Below, piece by piece: positions 37,225 through 49,914 of a DNA stretch of 64,000 nt. A program made the translations under genes and the position numbers. Origin of the DNA: Loxodes magnus (taxonomy: Eukaryota; Ciliophora; Karyorelictea; Loxodida; Loxodidae); the NCBI GenBank assembly GCA_946699065.1, contig CAMPDV010002016.1, forward strand, positions 1 through 64,000. Direction: 5' to 3'. The first letter of the stretch is position 1; the number at the start of each line of letters is the position of its first letter. Below the pieces are notes generated by a model. That model saw only the letters and a list, made by a program, of their open reading frames with translations, was not told the origin of the DNA and made no database searches.

Positions 37225-38300
37225 ATTAAAGCCACAATAAATCCTAGTCTAGTTGACTTTAGTCATAAAATTTAAAAGGAATGCAATTTTTAGTAGTAAT
37301 AAGAAAGTATTTAAATAAACATAAAGAAAGTGAGAAAAAAATTAAACCTACAAGATAAGAGTTTTAAAGCTTAAATTGAAATTTATTAATTAAAAGATTT
37401 AAGAATATCATTTGCTATCTAGAATGAAATAGCTGCTAAACTTTAATTTTTTTCTGAATAAATTAAAATAATAAATTGCAACCAAAAGGCATGATTGATA
37501 TTTAAAAAATATTTAAGTTTGCAAGTAGTTACAAATTGGATATTGAGCATGGTTTAACAAGTGCTTCTTAAGATAAAATAGAATAACAAAAGTTTTATAG
37601 AAGAATAAATATTATAGAATTCCAGTGCTTCTAAATAGAAAAAAAAGAAATCACTAAAATTTAATTAATCAAAGTCTTAAATAAAAAAGTTGCTATTAAA
37701 TGAGAAATGTACATGTCCAAAGTGGTTGCCAAAATGTCTACTTTGAACTTATAAATCTAAGAATTGTCCTTTTGAAAAATTAAAAAAATGTAAATCCTTC
37801 TAGAACTAGAATATTCAATGGCTTTTATAAAATTTAGATTGAAATATTCATGCAATAGCTCCGAGATCTAAATTTTCGAAGTAGCATAATTTTACACACT
37901 CTTTAAGTTTTTCAATTTCTTGATAATCTTAAATCAAAAATTTTCAGTTACGTTTATTTTTTATTCTCTTAGGAATATAAAAATTGCTGTTTTTTTCTCC
38001 AACTTTGCAATATCTTAAATTGAATTTGCTACTTCATTCACTACACTATTCAATAGACATAAATTTAAATCCCAAAACTACAAAAGCATTCATACTTTAG
38101 TCTCTTGAAAGCATTATCAGTTTAATCCTTTATAGATCTATCTGCTTAACTTCCCTTTTCTTAATTTAGATCATACTACTCTATTTTGATTTTCCTTATA
38201 TCTTTAAGCTAAAATAAACCTAAAATATTAACTACCATAAAAAAGCATTAAAGCTAGATTTTATTTTTAAATTAGTTTAATATACTTATTAGTAAATATC
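37225..38300 (+). CDS. Unassigned ORF shared by R2 and R3
   Basis: A plus-strand frame begins near 37225 (SLVDFSHKIQKECNF) with a Gln/Lys-rich coiled-coil-like segment (KKVRKKLNLQDKSFKAQIEI). It continues through a Cys-rich stretch, KCTCPKWLPKCLLWTYKSKN, followed by CPFEKLKKC. The Cys positions are mostly kept in R3 (61010-62230). An alternative frame from ATG at 37482 (MIDIQKIFKF...) is also similar between copies up to about 37780. Since either frame could be the real one and indels separate R2 from R3, this may be a decaying zinc-binding coiled-coil protein. No family is recognised. Confidence 0.38.
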
Positions 38301-38479
38301 TTGTAAATAAAAGCTTAGAATGAAATATATAGTATATTTAAAGGTTTAATGTATCTTGTTAGTTTATTAAGATACATAAATAAGAAGTATTATACAGAAT
38401 TAGGCTATCTTTAATTAAAGATACTGAGTCTAGTAATCTTAATAATATATTAATTTAACTAGTAATGCTCCAATATAAT

Positions 38480-40100
38480 AATCAATTAAATACTTTAATG
38501 GATTTATTAACTTTGAGGCTAGTACTTTGAAGTTGTTTTTTGGTCAGTTTGAACTTGCTTTCTTCTCTAATCATTTCAATTTACTGTTCATTGATATGTA
38601 GTTCCTCGCTCTTACACTTAATTTGTCTTTCTTTAACATAAATTTTAAGAAGATAAACTGAAAGAAACTAAGCCAGCAACTAAACTATCTTAATTGATTC
38701 ATATAAGCAAGCAGCAACTTTGAAGTTAAATCTACTTCTTAGCTTCAATAATGTAAATCTTCTAAAAAAGAATCATATGAAGTTGTCTATTTTCTTTTAC
38801 GAAAAGCTTTAAAATAAATCTATCAAATGTTTTTTGTTTTAAGCTCCAGATTCCACTTATTAGGTAAGTAAATGATATATATGTTCCTTAATCCTTAAAT
38901 CTTATAGCTTAAATTGATTATTTTTTTGCTTTTTTCTTCCTTCTCAAAGAAAGTTGTTTAGTATCTTTATATTGCTAGATTAAACTCCTCATTGTAGCTC
39001 TGAGACTAAACTTGCAATTTAAAAAATTGAAAGCAGGGAGTTTAAAAATTTTTTACAAGTCAGCTTTACTTGGCAGTTATATTCAGCATGTTAAAAGTAA
39101 TAGGAGACTCATTGAGATTCTTTAATTTTAAATATCTATCGTTGATGGGATATTCCTATACTTTTTTCTTTTTTTAATTCCTTTAGCTCAAACTATTCTT
39201 TCAAGAGTAAGAATTCTTCTAAACCTCTTTTGGTTTTATCAGATAATCTTTAAACTATACTTAGTTTCTTTTCAAATCTACCCGTTTATATCCAACGAGG
39301 TCTGGATTAAAAGCTAACCGTCTATTTCGTTTCTATCTTTGAAGATGTGACTTTATTTTAAAGATTAAGTTTCATACTGGGAATGTTTTGTTTTTGGTAT
39401 TTCGTCTTTTTCTGTTTCTTTGATTTTATTCGGGTATCAGGCTTAATATTATATATATCAAAATATAGCGAAAAAACTTCCAAAGCTTGATTAGTCTTCT
39501 ATATATTTTTCTGTTTATCAAGCATTTCTAACTACAAAAATATCGCAATTCTAGCAATGAAGTTAAGTAGAAATCAGACAGCAATTTAATGTTCTCTGCA
39601 GCCTTCATCAAAGAGTTCAAAATTTTTAGCAATCCTTAGAGAAATTAACATCACTAATAAGAATCTCTCGTTTGGAAGTATTTGAGGCTTTTAAATATTT
39701 CTTAGATGAATTCATAGACAAAACCAGTCAAGCAATTAATGACAAATATAAGATTGTCCAAATACCTCGCTTTATCTTAATTTTAAGCTCATTCTTAGTG
39801 TCTATTATTTGCTTCATTCAACATTCTCTACTTTTTACTAAAATTTGGACTATAGAAATTGATATCTGACTCTGTCTTTTAGATCACTGTTTCTTATTAG
39901 AATAGAATTAAATTTTCATCTTGCTGACTTTTCTTTAATGTTCCTTTATTCACCATATAAAGATCTAAAGGAATTGCCAATAAACAACTTCAAGTAAGTT
40001 TTTAAGCTTCACATATTACTAGACTAGACTAAGGTTTTTATTAGATCTCACTATCTTGAATCTATTAAACTGATTGGTATTCAAACGTAGTAAGCTAATT
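38480..40100 (-). pseudogene. Long coiled-coil/helical protein, frameshifted
   Basis: Read on the minus strand from about 40100, one frame gives TNQFNRFKIVRSNKNLSLVQ, ..., SKREILISDVNFSKDC (to about 39620). A shift near 39620 leads to a second frame with RIAKNFELFDEG, LEMLDKQKNIQKTNQALEVF, GRFEKKLSIVQRLSDKTKR and FLLLKEQFELKELKKEKS. That frame stays protein-like to about 38480 (SEELHINEQQIEMIREESK). About 540 residues are readable. The RIAKNF motif links it to the gene at 53472-54110. Predicted mostly helical with coiled coils at both ends. No enzyme motif is seen. Confidence 0.5.
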
Positions 40101-40419
40101 ACACCTCACTCACTATAACTACAAATAATGGTAAACCTTAATATATTTAAAAGAAGTAAAAGCTTGTTATTTTAATAGCAACTTATTTTAACCTAAATAG
40201 ACAAATAATTAGATATTAAAGTAGCAAGGATATAAGATTAACAACCTAGCTTAATTAACTAATCACTATATCCTAATTTTAATAGCCTAGCATTATTATA
40301 TTACAGTTACTAAGACTATTAGCAACCCTTTATTTTAACAAAGCAGCTTATTAGTATTATATATTTAGTGCTTTAATGTAAAGACTATAAGAGATATACT
40401 TATAACATTTAAATAATTA

Positions 40420-40760
40420 TTAACCATGTATCTTAGTAATAGCACATCTATATACTATTGTAGAACTTTTAATTTTATAGTGGAAATAGTTAATATGCTT
40501 AATTTATTATATTTTTGGTTATTAAACAATATAATGCTAAAAAGGCTAAAGACTTTTTTAAAAAAACTAATACAAAATTTTATCCTTCAAACAAATTCCT
40601 GGAATACAAATTCTATCAATATTGGAATTTTCGCAAAAGATTTACCCAATAGGTGGAAAATTCTAAAGAGCCTTAAATGATTATTTCTTTTATCCATAGG
40701 CTATTAGCAAACAGACTTGAATAATATTGTACGACTTTATAATTATAATATGTTAGATTA
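40420..40760 (+). pseudogene. ORF fragment, unassigned
   Basis: In the altered code the plus strand reads YNAKKAKDFFKKTNTKFYPS, KFLEYKFYQYWNFRKRF and MIISFIHRLLANRLEQY. This is basic and aromatic-rich, unlike background translations. TAG at the Gln of FTQQVEN needs reassignment. No start or family can be given. It lies among minus-strand relics and is probably a fragment. Confidence 0.33.
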
Positions 40761-41139
40761 AAAGTGAAGATTAGTAAGATTCTTAAGAAATAATATAACT
40801 AGGAATAAAGCTAAAATATCAATTCCATTTTGAGGGTTTCTAATACTTATTTACTAATAAGTATCGAATAGCATTTATTTGATAATTATAAACTTGATAG
40901 TGTTTGTTTAATATAATATAGAGAAGGTATTAAAACATTTTGTTAAAAGTAATAATTAGCTAAACTTAAATAAGTCAAAATAATAATAGAAAACAAAGAT
41001 TTATTATTTGCTATTAAGCTTCTTATATTAGTTATAAACTTAATTAATTAATATAAGCCATATATTAGACCAGGTAATAGCAAAATAATTACTATCACTA
41101 AAAGAATGTAGTTTTACCATGCTTTTTCCTTACTAAAAA
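40761..41139. other. AT-rich, no gene recognised
   Basis: Spacer between fragments. Nothing seen. Confidence 0.5.
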
Positions 41140-41994
41140 TTAATAAATAATAGAATTCCATTAAGCTCCTTTTCTCTTACTCTTCTGATGTTTCCTTCTT
41201 AAAATAAGGATAATTTTATTTTTCTGCTATTTGGCAATTGTTTTTTCCCTGAATCGTAACATCTAAGTGTTTATCACCTCGACAAATATGTAAACCTTTC
41301 AGAAATTTATTTTGTTCTTCTTTATTTTAGCTCTCATTTACTAATGAAAAGGTTTGTTTATAAATCTGCACCTTAAAATAGTAAATTTTACCTATCTCTG
41401 CCTATTCCTTCATATCTTGTATATGCACACTTGTTTAAGCTCTGTGTTATTCCGTAATTTTTTATACTCTTCTAAATAGTCAGAGTTAGTTTCAATTACC
41501 TTCTAGAAGTTATGTAAAAAATGCCCGCTTACTTTCTCTGCTTTTACTCAAAAGGATGTTCATTTCTTCTATATCTTTCTATCTATATTTATAATATCGC
41601 TATTCATTCTATTAGCTGTTGCTAACTTATTTGGCTTCACTCTATTTATTGTCAATCTTTTCTGAATTAATGTGGATTATAATATTTTGCTTTAAAAGCT
41701 TTTTTACTGCAAAACTTAATGGTTTTCTTTGGTTTACTCTTACAGTTTTATTCTCTATGGAGCACAAATTTTTTCATCGATTGCTACTTCTTTTTGAGTT
41801 TAATCTTGCTAACATGTTTATCCTGTCTCTTCATTATACCAAGAAACCTTTGGTTTTTCTTCTCGTTTTGGTATAAAATTCAGACCCGCTTACAGTTCCA
41901 CGAAAGACTCTTATATCTGTTAGTAAATTTACATTTGAAGCTTTTTATTCTCTCATCCAATTTTTAGAAAAGCCTCAACATCTGCTATAAGCAT
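41140..41994 (-). pseudogene. Unassigned protein gene with several frameshifts
   Basis: ATG at 41994 starts MLIADVEAFLKIGWENKKLQ, then LNFIPKREEKPKVSWYNEE. Near 41745 the good reading moves one frame (PLSFAVKKLLKQNIIIHINS). It returns near 41510 (VIETNSDYLEEYKKLRNN) and moves again near 41430 (IGKIYYFKVQIYKQTFSL, GLHICRGDKHLDVTIQGKNN). The protein-like quality of each block and its abrupt end indicate a former gene of about 280 residues broken by three indels. No family is recognised. Its plus-strand antisense translations are shadows. Confidence 0.5.
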
Positions 41995-42329
41995 AGTTCA
42001 AAGATAAAATCAAAAATTTAATTTCTATTTTTATTTATTTTTCTTACAGATGAAATCATAAGTAAATTAAGCCAATATGCTACAATCTTCAATGTCTTTA
42101 TTTTTTATTATATAAAAGTAAGAAAAAAACCTAATTTTATTTAAAAAATAGATTTAAGTAGCTCAAAAAGTAGATCTTTCTTGAAGGAATATCTTTAAAT
42201 AAATACATTAAACTGCAATAATAATAAAAGCTAGAAATTTACCTTTATAGACTAAAATGAGAAGCCTGTTTTTTAATTGCTAGAGTGGTAGACTAGAATA
42301 TTAATTTATATATAGATTCATTTATAAGA

Positions 42330-43130
42330 TTAAATATTTAAAAATACAAGAAAGATATGAATGTCCAAAAGTACGTTATGCATAATCTAACTTACTTTAT
42401 AATTTCATTTATCTTATCTGATATTTTGGAAGCATATACAATCATCTTTCGTATCAAAAGTTATTTAATCAAACTCCATTCAAATTTATTTTACTTAATG
42501 TATTGCTGACAATAGATCTAAGGTTTTCTATCAATGCGTTTATTAACGAATGAATCTCTGTTAATTTCTAGTTTTTCAGCAATCCTATGAACTAATAAAA
42601 TTCTTAATTTATTACCTTATTTCTTATCGTAAGTAAATTATTATATTTATTAAATTGGAACATAACAATCCAACTATTAAATCTGAACAATCTTTAACTG
42701 TTTTAAATCAATATAATAAATTTCATTTATAGGTAGTATTCATCCTAAGGCACCAACATATATTATATTGTAATTTCCAATTGGTACCTATTTATTAGCA
42801 ATTTCTTTTAATCTTATATCTATAAATTTTCAAATATATGATGCTAGCATATTTATTTAGTCTACTATTAATAATCTACCTCATTTTAATTATTTTCACT
42901 CTTTCTTTATTTTTATTTTGAAACAGTTAATCAATTACTAAAAGCTGGTAAATTATGTAATGAATAAAGTGTTATTATGTTTAGGAATTATGCCAATTTC
43001 TTATAATTTCCAGGATTTTACTTAATTAGTAGTATCATATTGTTAAATATTTTTAATAGTTTAAATTTTCCTATTCCAGTTGATTCTAATGGAAGAAGTA
43101 TGTATTAGATATTTTGCTTTTCAAAATTAA
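42330..43130 (-). pseudogene. PIF1-like helicase relic
   Basis: On the minus strand, motif I reads ESTGIGKFKLLKIF (near 43085-43040), matching a Walker A G-x-G-K with the usual S/T replaced by Phe. Motif Ia reads ITLYSLHNLPAF (near 42985-42945), resembling the T-x-H-S-L-L-N-L-P of the family. After a frame change, motif II reads RLLIVDQINMLASYIWKFID (near 42875-42815), where PIF1 has VDEISM. Motif III reads NYNIIYVGALGWILPINEIY (near 42765-42705) in place of VGDFFQLPPV. The order and spacing fit PIF1, which works as a 5'-3' DNA helicase and also occurs in Helitrons. Catalytic residues are lost (VDQ, GAL), so it is dead. The frame continues to LVHRIAEKLEINRDSF. Confidence 0.62.
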
Positions 43131-43479
43131 ATAAATTAAATACCTAACTTTTAATTTATTTATAGTTGAATATCTATAATTTCTAATATTTTAAGTTTAA
43201 TTTAATTTTTTTATTTTTCATTTTCTAGTCTTTTTTCTGAATTTATAAGCTAATTTTGTTGGATAATGCTTATTGCTTATTAATTCTGTATTAAATATTT
43301 AAAACGCATATTCATTGTAACTTTCCGTAGAATTATTTCTTTTAAATATGCAGTCAGTATCTTCTAAATGTCACAGGTTTATATAAAAATGAGTTAATTT
43401 TAGCAATTTTAGGTAAAAGATTTTTGTTTATATTTTTAGAATCTAAAAAAGTAAATTATTAGATTATTATTTTTTTATT

Positions 43480-44210
43480 TTTAGTTCTTATAGTAATTAC
43501 TTTTTTTCCTATACTAAATAATAGAATCAATTCATAACAAGTTATATTTTTTTAATTCTTTGCTACTACTCTCAAATAAACGATTCGGAGTAAAGTTTGT
43601 TTTGAGTTATATGCAAAAAATATCGTAATTCATCTTCGAAAAGTAATGCTTATTTCTTATATTTTTCAAATTAATAAATATTATTATTAGATATTAGATT
43701 AGATTAATTTTTATTAAATTTAAGTTTTCGTTATTTATCTCGACTTAGTCTTACATTTAATGAGAACATTTGCAAATTATTCTACTTTCCAAACTTCTCA
43801 GTATTTCTAAAATTTTATATTTCTCAAAAAAGGATTAATTCAAATATATTATAATTTACTATTCTACGTTATAAGAGGTTTAATAAATATCTATTTCCAA
43901 AATCCTTTATAATCCATTATTTTTATTTTACTTTTTGTAATGTTTTTGATTTTATACTTTAGTACATTATTAATATCTAATACAAGCTAAGCATCCTAAT
44001 TGGTTATTCATAATTGAAGTTAAGGTTTCATGAATGGCAATATAAATTTATCATTCCGTCAGGATTTTATAATTGCCTTTTAATAAAAAAGCCAATTTCT
44101 TATATCTTAACATATAATCTTAATTTGCGGTTTAGTTCTTTTGCTATTTTTATCGACTTTCCTTTTTAATTTGTTGGTTTATTTAGTTTTTATTTAATGT
44201 TAGGTGCATT
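43480..44210 (-). pseudogene. Unassigned ORF upstream of the helicase relic
   Basis: One minus-strand frame reads LTEWQIYIAIHETLTSIMNN (near 44030), then FFEKYKILEILRSLESRII. In another frame it continues as ALLFEDELRYFLHITQNKLY and RIKKIQLVMNWFYYLVQEK (near 43600-43490). It is transcriptionally in line with the PIF1-like relic and could be part of the same element, but I see no HUH replication-initiator motif that would make this a Helitron. Confidence 0.38.
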
Positions 44211-45689
44211 AGTGTAAAATGATAGTAACTATAATTGTAATTAGTTTGATTAATTTAATTTTATAACATCAATAATGATGTTTTATTTTAGCTAAAATTA
44301 AAGTATTATTCTCTAATGTTGCTGTTTATACTTATATATAATTAATATGATTAATGATATAAAATGTATTATGTAATATATGCTTCATACTTATAATTCA
44401 AATCTAAATTAATCTTTATTATAATTTAGTGAAGAGAAAGTTCCCTATAATTCTCTATTAAAGTAACTAGTTTTGCTATTTTACTAACTGCTACTTAATT
44501 TATTACATATCCCTTTTACATAATCTAGATATTTTCATCTATTTTTAGTTATTTTTAAACTAAATAACTAAAAATAAAATAAATCTCATTTACTAAAGCT
44601 AAAATTAATAGAATAGCTTCTATAATTTATTACTTTTAAACTATTATTAAATTACAATACTTTAAAACCTTAAACTTTGCTAGATAAGAAAGGAAAATAA
44701 CCTATTAAGGATATAATAGATTAGATATAAGCATTCATTTTTTATTTATTGCTAAATAAATTTAATTCGGAAAGATAATTGAAATCTCATTAGTACAAGA
44801 AATATTCCATTATAAGTCTTGCCTTACGTTACTATATTAACTTTGAGTAAGTTTCATTAAAGCATAAAGTAAACATAGCTACAGACCTCAAGACAATCAT
44901 ATTAAGAATCTCTCTTAGAGCATAAATTTATTTCCTCCTAGGTATGAATTTAATATTTTTAAGGATTTTAGGAGATTATTTAGTATACTAAGATTGAGAG
45001 AAGCACATAATGATACTCCTACAGACTTTTTATTTTATACTTAAGCATTTTTTTAAATTTTCTTTGTAATTGAATATTCTTTTTAATAATCTAAGTTATA
45101 ATGAAACTTAGAGCTATTGAAATCCCTAATACTTTTAACTAAATAATTTTAGAATGCTGTTACAAATGTTAAATGATATAGGAATTAAAAATAGAAATAG
45201 TATCCAGTTTATAAAAGGATATAATAATTAAAATTAATTTTAGAGATTATAATAAGTAATTGTATGATATAATAATAATACTTCCAGTTATTATTAGTAA
45301 ACCATATAATTATACTCAATCTATCATACTTTTTATTTATTTTCTATTATCATTAATCTTACATAAGTTAAACCAATATAATAATAAGCCAGGCTTAAAT
45401 TAAGGCATCAAGAATAACTTTTTGGGCCTAGATAATTAGTTCTAATAGAAAATTATCAAAACAATATATACTAAAGTCTATATAATTAATTTAACACTTT
45501 ATAAAGTAAGCTATTAACATTAGAGTTTAAAATATCTTAGGTAAAATAATAATAACAAATAGAAATAATAGTATTCTCATATATTCACTTAATTATCCTA
45601 ATAATAAACCGTGTAATATAATATTTTACTTAAAAACCATATAGTTAAAATAGATACATTAAGTGGATTAAGATTTATCAAATAATAAA
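44211..45689. other. AT-rich stretch with a hairpin
   Basis: No convincing gene. It contains a 14-bp-stem hairpin at 44541-44575. The rest is A/T words with scattered short protein-like runs that I do not trust. Confidence 0.45.
44541..44575. repeat. Hairpin, 14-bp perfect stem
   Basis: ATTTTTAGTTATTT at 44541-44554 and its exact reverse complement at 44562-44575 enclose a 7-base loop. No U-run context or adjacent gene end clearly marks it as a terminator. Confidence 0.6.
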
Positions 45690-46360
45690 TAATTATAATT
45701 TAACTTTAAGATATTCAAGCATAGTTATATCAACAATCAGTCCTTTAATTAAAATAATTTATTCACTTGATAAATCTTTCAGCTAATTAGTGAATTATCT
45801 TAGTTATAATAACCCTTCTTAAATTTTTTAAGGCTTTTTCATCCTTATGATCTCTAAATAAGAAACTTCAGTGATAATTCATTTTTCTCTTTATTTTTAA
45901 ATTATAGAAACAATTTCTTCTTTTAAACTTGATATCAAATTAAAGCTTAATTATTGCCTTTAATTTTCAATTGTTTTCCCCGGATATTTCAAAGATTTCA
46001 AATAAAACACTTAATTGGTTTAAGTTTTTCGATTTTCAATTATCTAGAAAGCCCTTTCAAAACATTCTAAATTTTACTTGTTTTTCAAATAATTTATAAG
46101 CAATCTCCTTCTTTATGAGTTTTTATATTCTTATTATTTATATATAAATGAGAATCAGTATATGATACTTTACTATGATAAGAGAATTATCTAAATGACA
46201 TAAGATATTATTAATTTATGAGCATTTAAAACATTTTTCTAGCTTCGATACTAATATTAAGTTTCATACCTAAAACTTAGCAAGACTGTTTACTATGACT
46301 TATCAGTAATTTTTTCAATTTTCGAATTAAGTGTTTATTTTGATGTTAAAATATCTTTAT
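45690..46360 (-). pseudogene. Unassigned helical protein, frameshifted
   Basis: The minus strand reads KKLLISHSKQSCQVLGMKLN and HLYINNKNIKTHKEGDC (46360-46110). After a shift near 46100 it reads LECFERAFQIIENRKTQTNQ, SLKEEIVSIIQKQREKW and LKDLSSEQIILIKGLIVDI (to 45690). The composition is that of a charged helical or coiled-coil protein. No domain is recognised. Confidence 0.42.
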
Positions 46361-47199
46361 AATTTTATTTCTTTAATCTTAAATAAAAGTATACTACCAC
46401 TTTATTAATTTATTTATCATATTTAAATTTATCAAATGTTTATTCTTTTGCTAATAATACCTATTTTCCCTATATTAAATAATGATTTTATTAGTAAAAG
46501 ATTAATATATTATCTATTAATATTCTATTATCTAGAATATCTTTGCTATGTCTAAATTACTTACTCTAAATTTATAATTTAAATTACTCTTTATAGTTTA
46601 AAATAGTATGTTTACTATAATTTATAATTATTTAAAATTATTATTTAAACAGATACTTTACTAAATGGAGAGAATGTATAGTTTCATTAGTTAAATATTT
46701 ATTAGTATAAATATAGATAGTTTTGTTGCTTATAAGAATTAAATAAAAAAGTTAGTTTTTCATTAAGTTTATTCTGCACTTTGTTAGAATTAAAAAATAG
46801 ATGATGATTAAGATTTAAAGCATATAGCATAAGTAAAAATCTAAAATAATAAGTTTGATATATTTACTGACATTATTTAAAATTAAATATTATACAGAAA
46901 CTAAAACTTTTATGAATGAACAAGATTAATAAATAGATTATAATCTTTATAAAAATGTCAAAATAATAATAAAGCAAATAACTTGTAAAATTAATTAACT
47001 ATGATCAACAAATTGGACTATATAAAATCAAATTAAAAATTAGAATTTAAACAATCTAAAAAGTAACTAAATTCTTATAATTAATAGAAAGAGATATAAG
47101 AACTCTTCAAAGAATATTAAAAAAGAATTAATTTTAATTTCTATTTAAATATAAATTTATTAAACTAATAAAAAGAACAAAAATAAAATAATTCAACCT
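46361..47199. other. AT-rich, no gene recognised
   Basis: Nothing supportable on either strand. Confidence 0.5.
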
Positions 47200-47487
47200 T
47201 AATTGTAAAATGACAATTTCTGAGAGACATAAGTTTTAATCTTAAAGAGAAAAATATTTTCTTTAAGGAAGTCTCTTTTGCGAATTTTTCTTTAGATAAT
47301 TTATTTCTCGATATTTTAGATTTGATCCTTTGCTTATTTTACAATAAAATTTTTGTGCAAACAAAAGTTAAACTTATTGTGTTTAAAGCTTAAGTTTAGA
47401 AATCAATTTTCCTTAAGTCTCGAAATTATCTGCAAATGATACAGATTCACTTCAAGATTTTTGGTAAAAGTTTCTCAAGTTTTCCAT
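47200..47487 (-). CDS. Possible small ORF
   Basis: ATG at 47487 opens MENLRNFYQKSWSESVSFAD, then KLKLQTQQVQLLFAQKFYCK and YREINYLKKNSQKRLPQRK. The frame is unbroken for about 95 codons, with no obvious stop codon under the altered code. An antisense frame from ATG at 47214 is also readable, so the strand is uncertain. No family is recognised. Confidence 0.28.
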
Positions 47488-49914
47488 TAGTTTTTTTATC
47501 ATATAAACAAAATCGTAATTAGCAAAAATATTAAGTATTTTCTTATAATTCATAAAATTAAAGTGATTCCTAATTAGAATTAATATCTTGAAGAGAACGC
47601 ATCAAAAAAACTGCAAGTGGAATTTAAATTTTATAATATGAATTTTACATAGAAATTTGTATTTGTGTTAAATGCCTTGTTAAATTATTAAGAGACATGT
47701 TAAAAAAATAACGATTAATAGTTATGCTTTTCAAATTTCATAATCTAAAAATTATATATTTTTTAAATTATACATATTTATTTTTCCATCTAAATTAATT
47801 AAAAAAATTATTAATAAATTGAAGTTTCTTAAGAATTTTAAATGTTTAAATTTTATTTTTATTTTGACTAATTCTACTAAATTTTAGCTTTAATTATTTT
47901 GATTACTGTAAATTAGATAAATTATTATCATTATAAAGTGAAGTTTTTTTTTTAATAATTTAATTATTTAAGTAAAATCATTTTAATATAAAGAAATGCT
48001 TACTTTTTTAACTAAAATATTAAGATTTTTGGCATTAAAAATATTATATTTAATGAAATTCTTTAATTTTAAAGATTTTTTTATTCTATGAATTTTTTAA
48101 TTTTTAATTAAATTTTTACCATTTTTCTTATTTATATGCAACCGATTAAGAAATAATTAAACTTTTTAAGGTTTTCGAAAATAACTTATTTTACTTTCTT
48201 TAACTATAATTATGTATAGATATCCTAAATTTGCTTAAGTATTTTTATAATATAATAATAATAACTCGTATATCATATCTTTAATCATAAAATTTAAAAA
48301 TTAATTTAATAGTTTATTTTTTAATCGCTTTTTACTTACTATCTTACTAAAATTGCAAATTATTTAATATATTAGGATTATAGCTAAAGACTTATTTTGC
48401 ATTTTTATAATTAGATGTTGATAGTAATGCTTTTTAATAAACTACGAATAATTGGAAAAAATTTATCGAATGAATAAAAAAATATTTAGAAGTAATAGTG
48501 ATTTAGAATTATTAGGTTATTGATGCTTAAATTTTTAGATTTAATACAGATTTGTTAATTATTAAAAAAAACTAAATACTAATTAAAAAAAACAATTAAA
48601 AATGTTTTTAATTTAAAGAAATTGAGCAAAGACTTTGAAACTTACAGCAAATAAAATAAAATAATTTTATGACTTCAATATTTTAAAGTTCAAATCTTAA
48701 AAACAACTTAAAATTCAAATTTTATATTATTCATACATAAAAATTAGTTTACAAAAGAAAATAAAATTATTTTCTTTAGTTTAAACAATAAAATTATTTA
48801 TTTCCCAAATAAGAAAAAAGTTTAAATTACGAAAATTATAAATTTAAAATATAATAATTTTTACTATTTTTCATCGTAATTCTAATATTTATTGGAATTT
48901 AAAATGCTTTAAGTATATTTTAAGAAACGTTGGATACTGTAAGAAAGATACAAGAAAAGTAACTAGTTTATGTTTTAATATGTTAATATCTATAAAGGAT
49001 AAGTTTTATTAAAAATAAAAATAGTATCCCAAAGAAATTAATATTTCTCTACATTTTATCACATATTATAAGAATTTAATTTTTTAGTTTCTATAATTTT
49101 CTTAATTTATAATATATTAAAAAATAATATCAAGATAGTTTATATTCATAAGTCTGAAAATTATAAATTAATTGTTAATTATTTTCAAATTAAAAAATAA
49201 AAAATAAATCATAATGCAAAATAAACTAAAAAATCTAATTAGTAATGTAAAATAAAATATTATTTTTATTATTAAATTAAAGATTTATAATTAAAAATGC
49301 TAAATTAAAAAGAAAATCATTTATAAGACCATATTTCATTTATTTTCTTAAATAAAGCATCTTATAAAAAAATTTAATTTAAATAAATAAAATGAAAAAG
49401 ATTGTACTTTTATAATTTACGATTAAAAAAATTTCTCTAATTAGAGTTGGAAAATATAAAATTACGAACAATTTTAAACTCTTTACGACTAAGTGCAAAA
49501 TTATTGAAAGAATAAAAATAAAATATTTTTCTTTTATAATTATTAAATATCTCTTACATTTTTTAAATTTATTAAAATAAAATCATTTTAATATAAAGAA
49601 TTGTTTACTTTTTATCTAGATATTAAGATTTTTGGAAATAAAATTATTATATTTAATAAAATTATGTAATTTTTCAGATTTTTTTTGTTTTTATTCTATG
49701 AATTTTTAAATCCTTAATTCTTTAGATATTTTGCCAAGCTTCTCGAATTTTCTATCATATACTGTTTTTAACAAAAGAATTATCTTTTAAAAATCTTCCA
49801 AGAAATTTAGTTTACTTCCTTTAATCTTTAATTGTAAAAGAATCACAGATTTAATCAGGTTTTAATAACTCTTTATTCAAATTTTTAATAGTAAAGTAAC
49901 TTCTCTTGAGGATA
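47488..49914. other. Very AT-rich, no gene recognised
   Basis: A long A/T-rich spacer, including near-repeats of an element containing AAAATCATTTTAATATAAAGAA (47965-48010 and 49575-49600). No gene seen. Confidence 0.5.

Larger units (their letters stand above)
27353..38370. repeat. Large segmental repeat R2
   Basis: Direct repeat of R1 (12812-22516), extending past the R1 endpoint (37222) to 38370 in common with R3 (60986-62314). It holds the best-preserved LINE RT, the conserved island, WD40 copy 2 and a plus-strand ORF at its right end. Confidence 0.92.

Noticed and set aside
42270..42300. tRNA A-box-like tract near TAGAGTGGTAGACTAG
   Set aside because: No B box or paired stems at the proper distance.
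42330..44210. Complete Helitron
   Set aside because: Only the helicase part is recognisable. No HUH replication-initiator motif, 5' TC or 3' CTRR-hairpin terminus could be tied to it.
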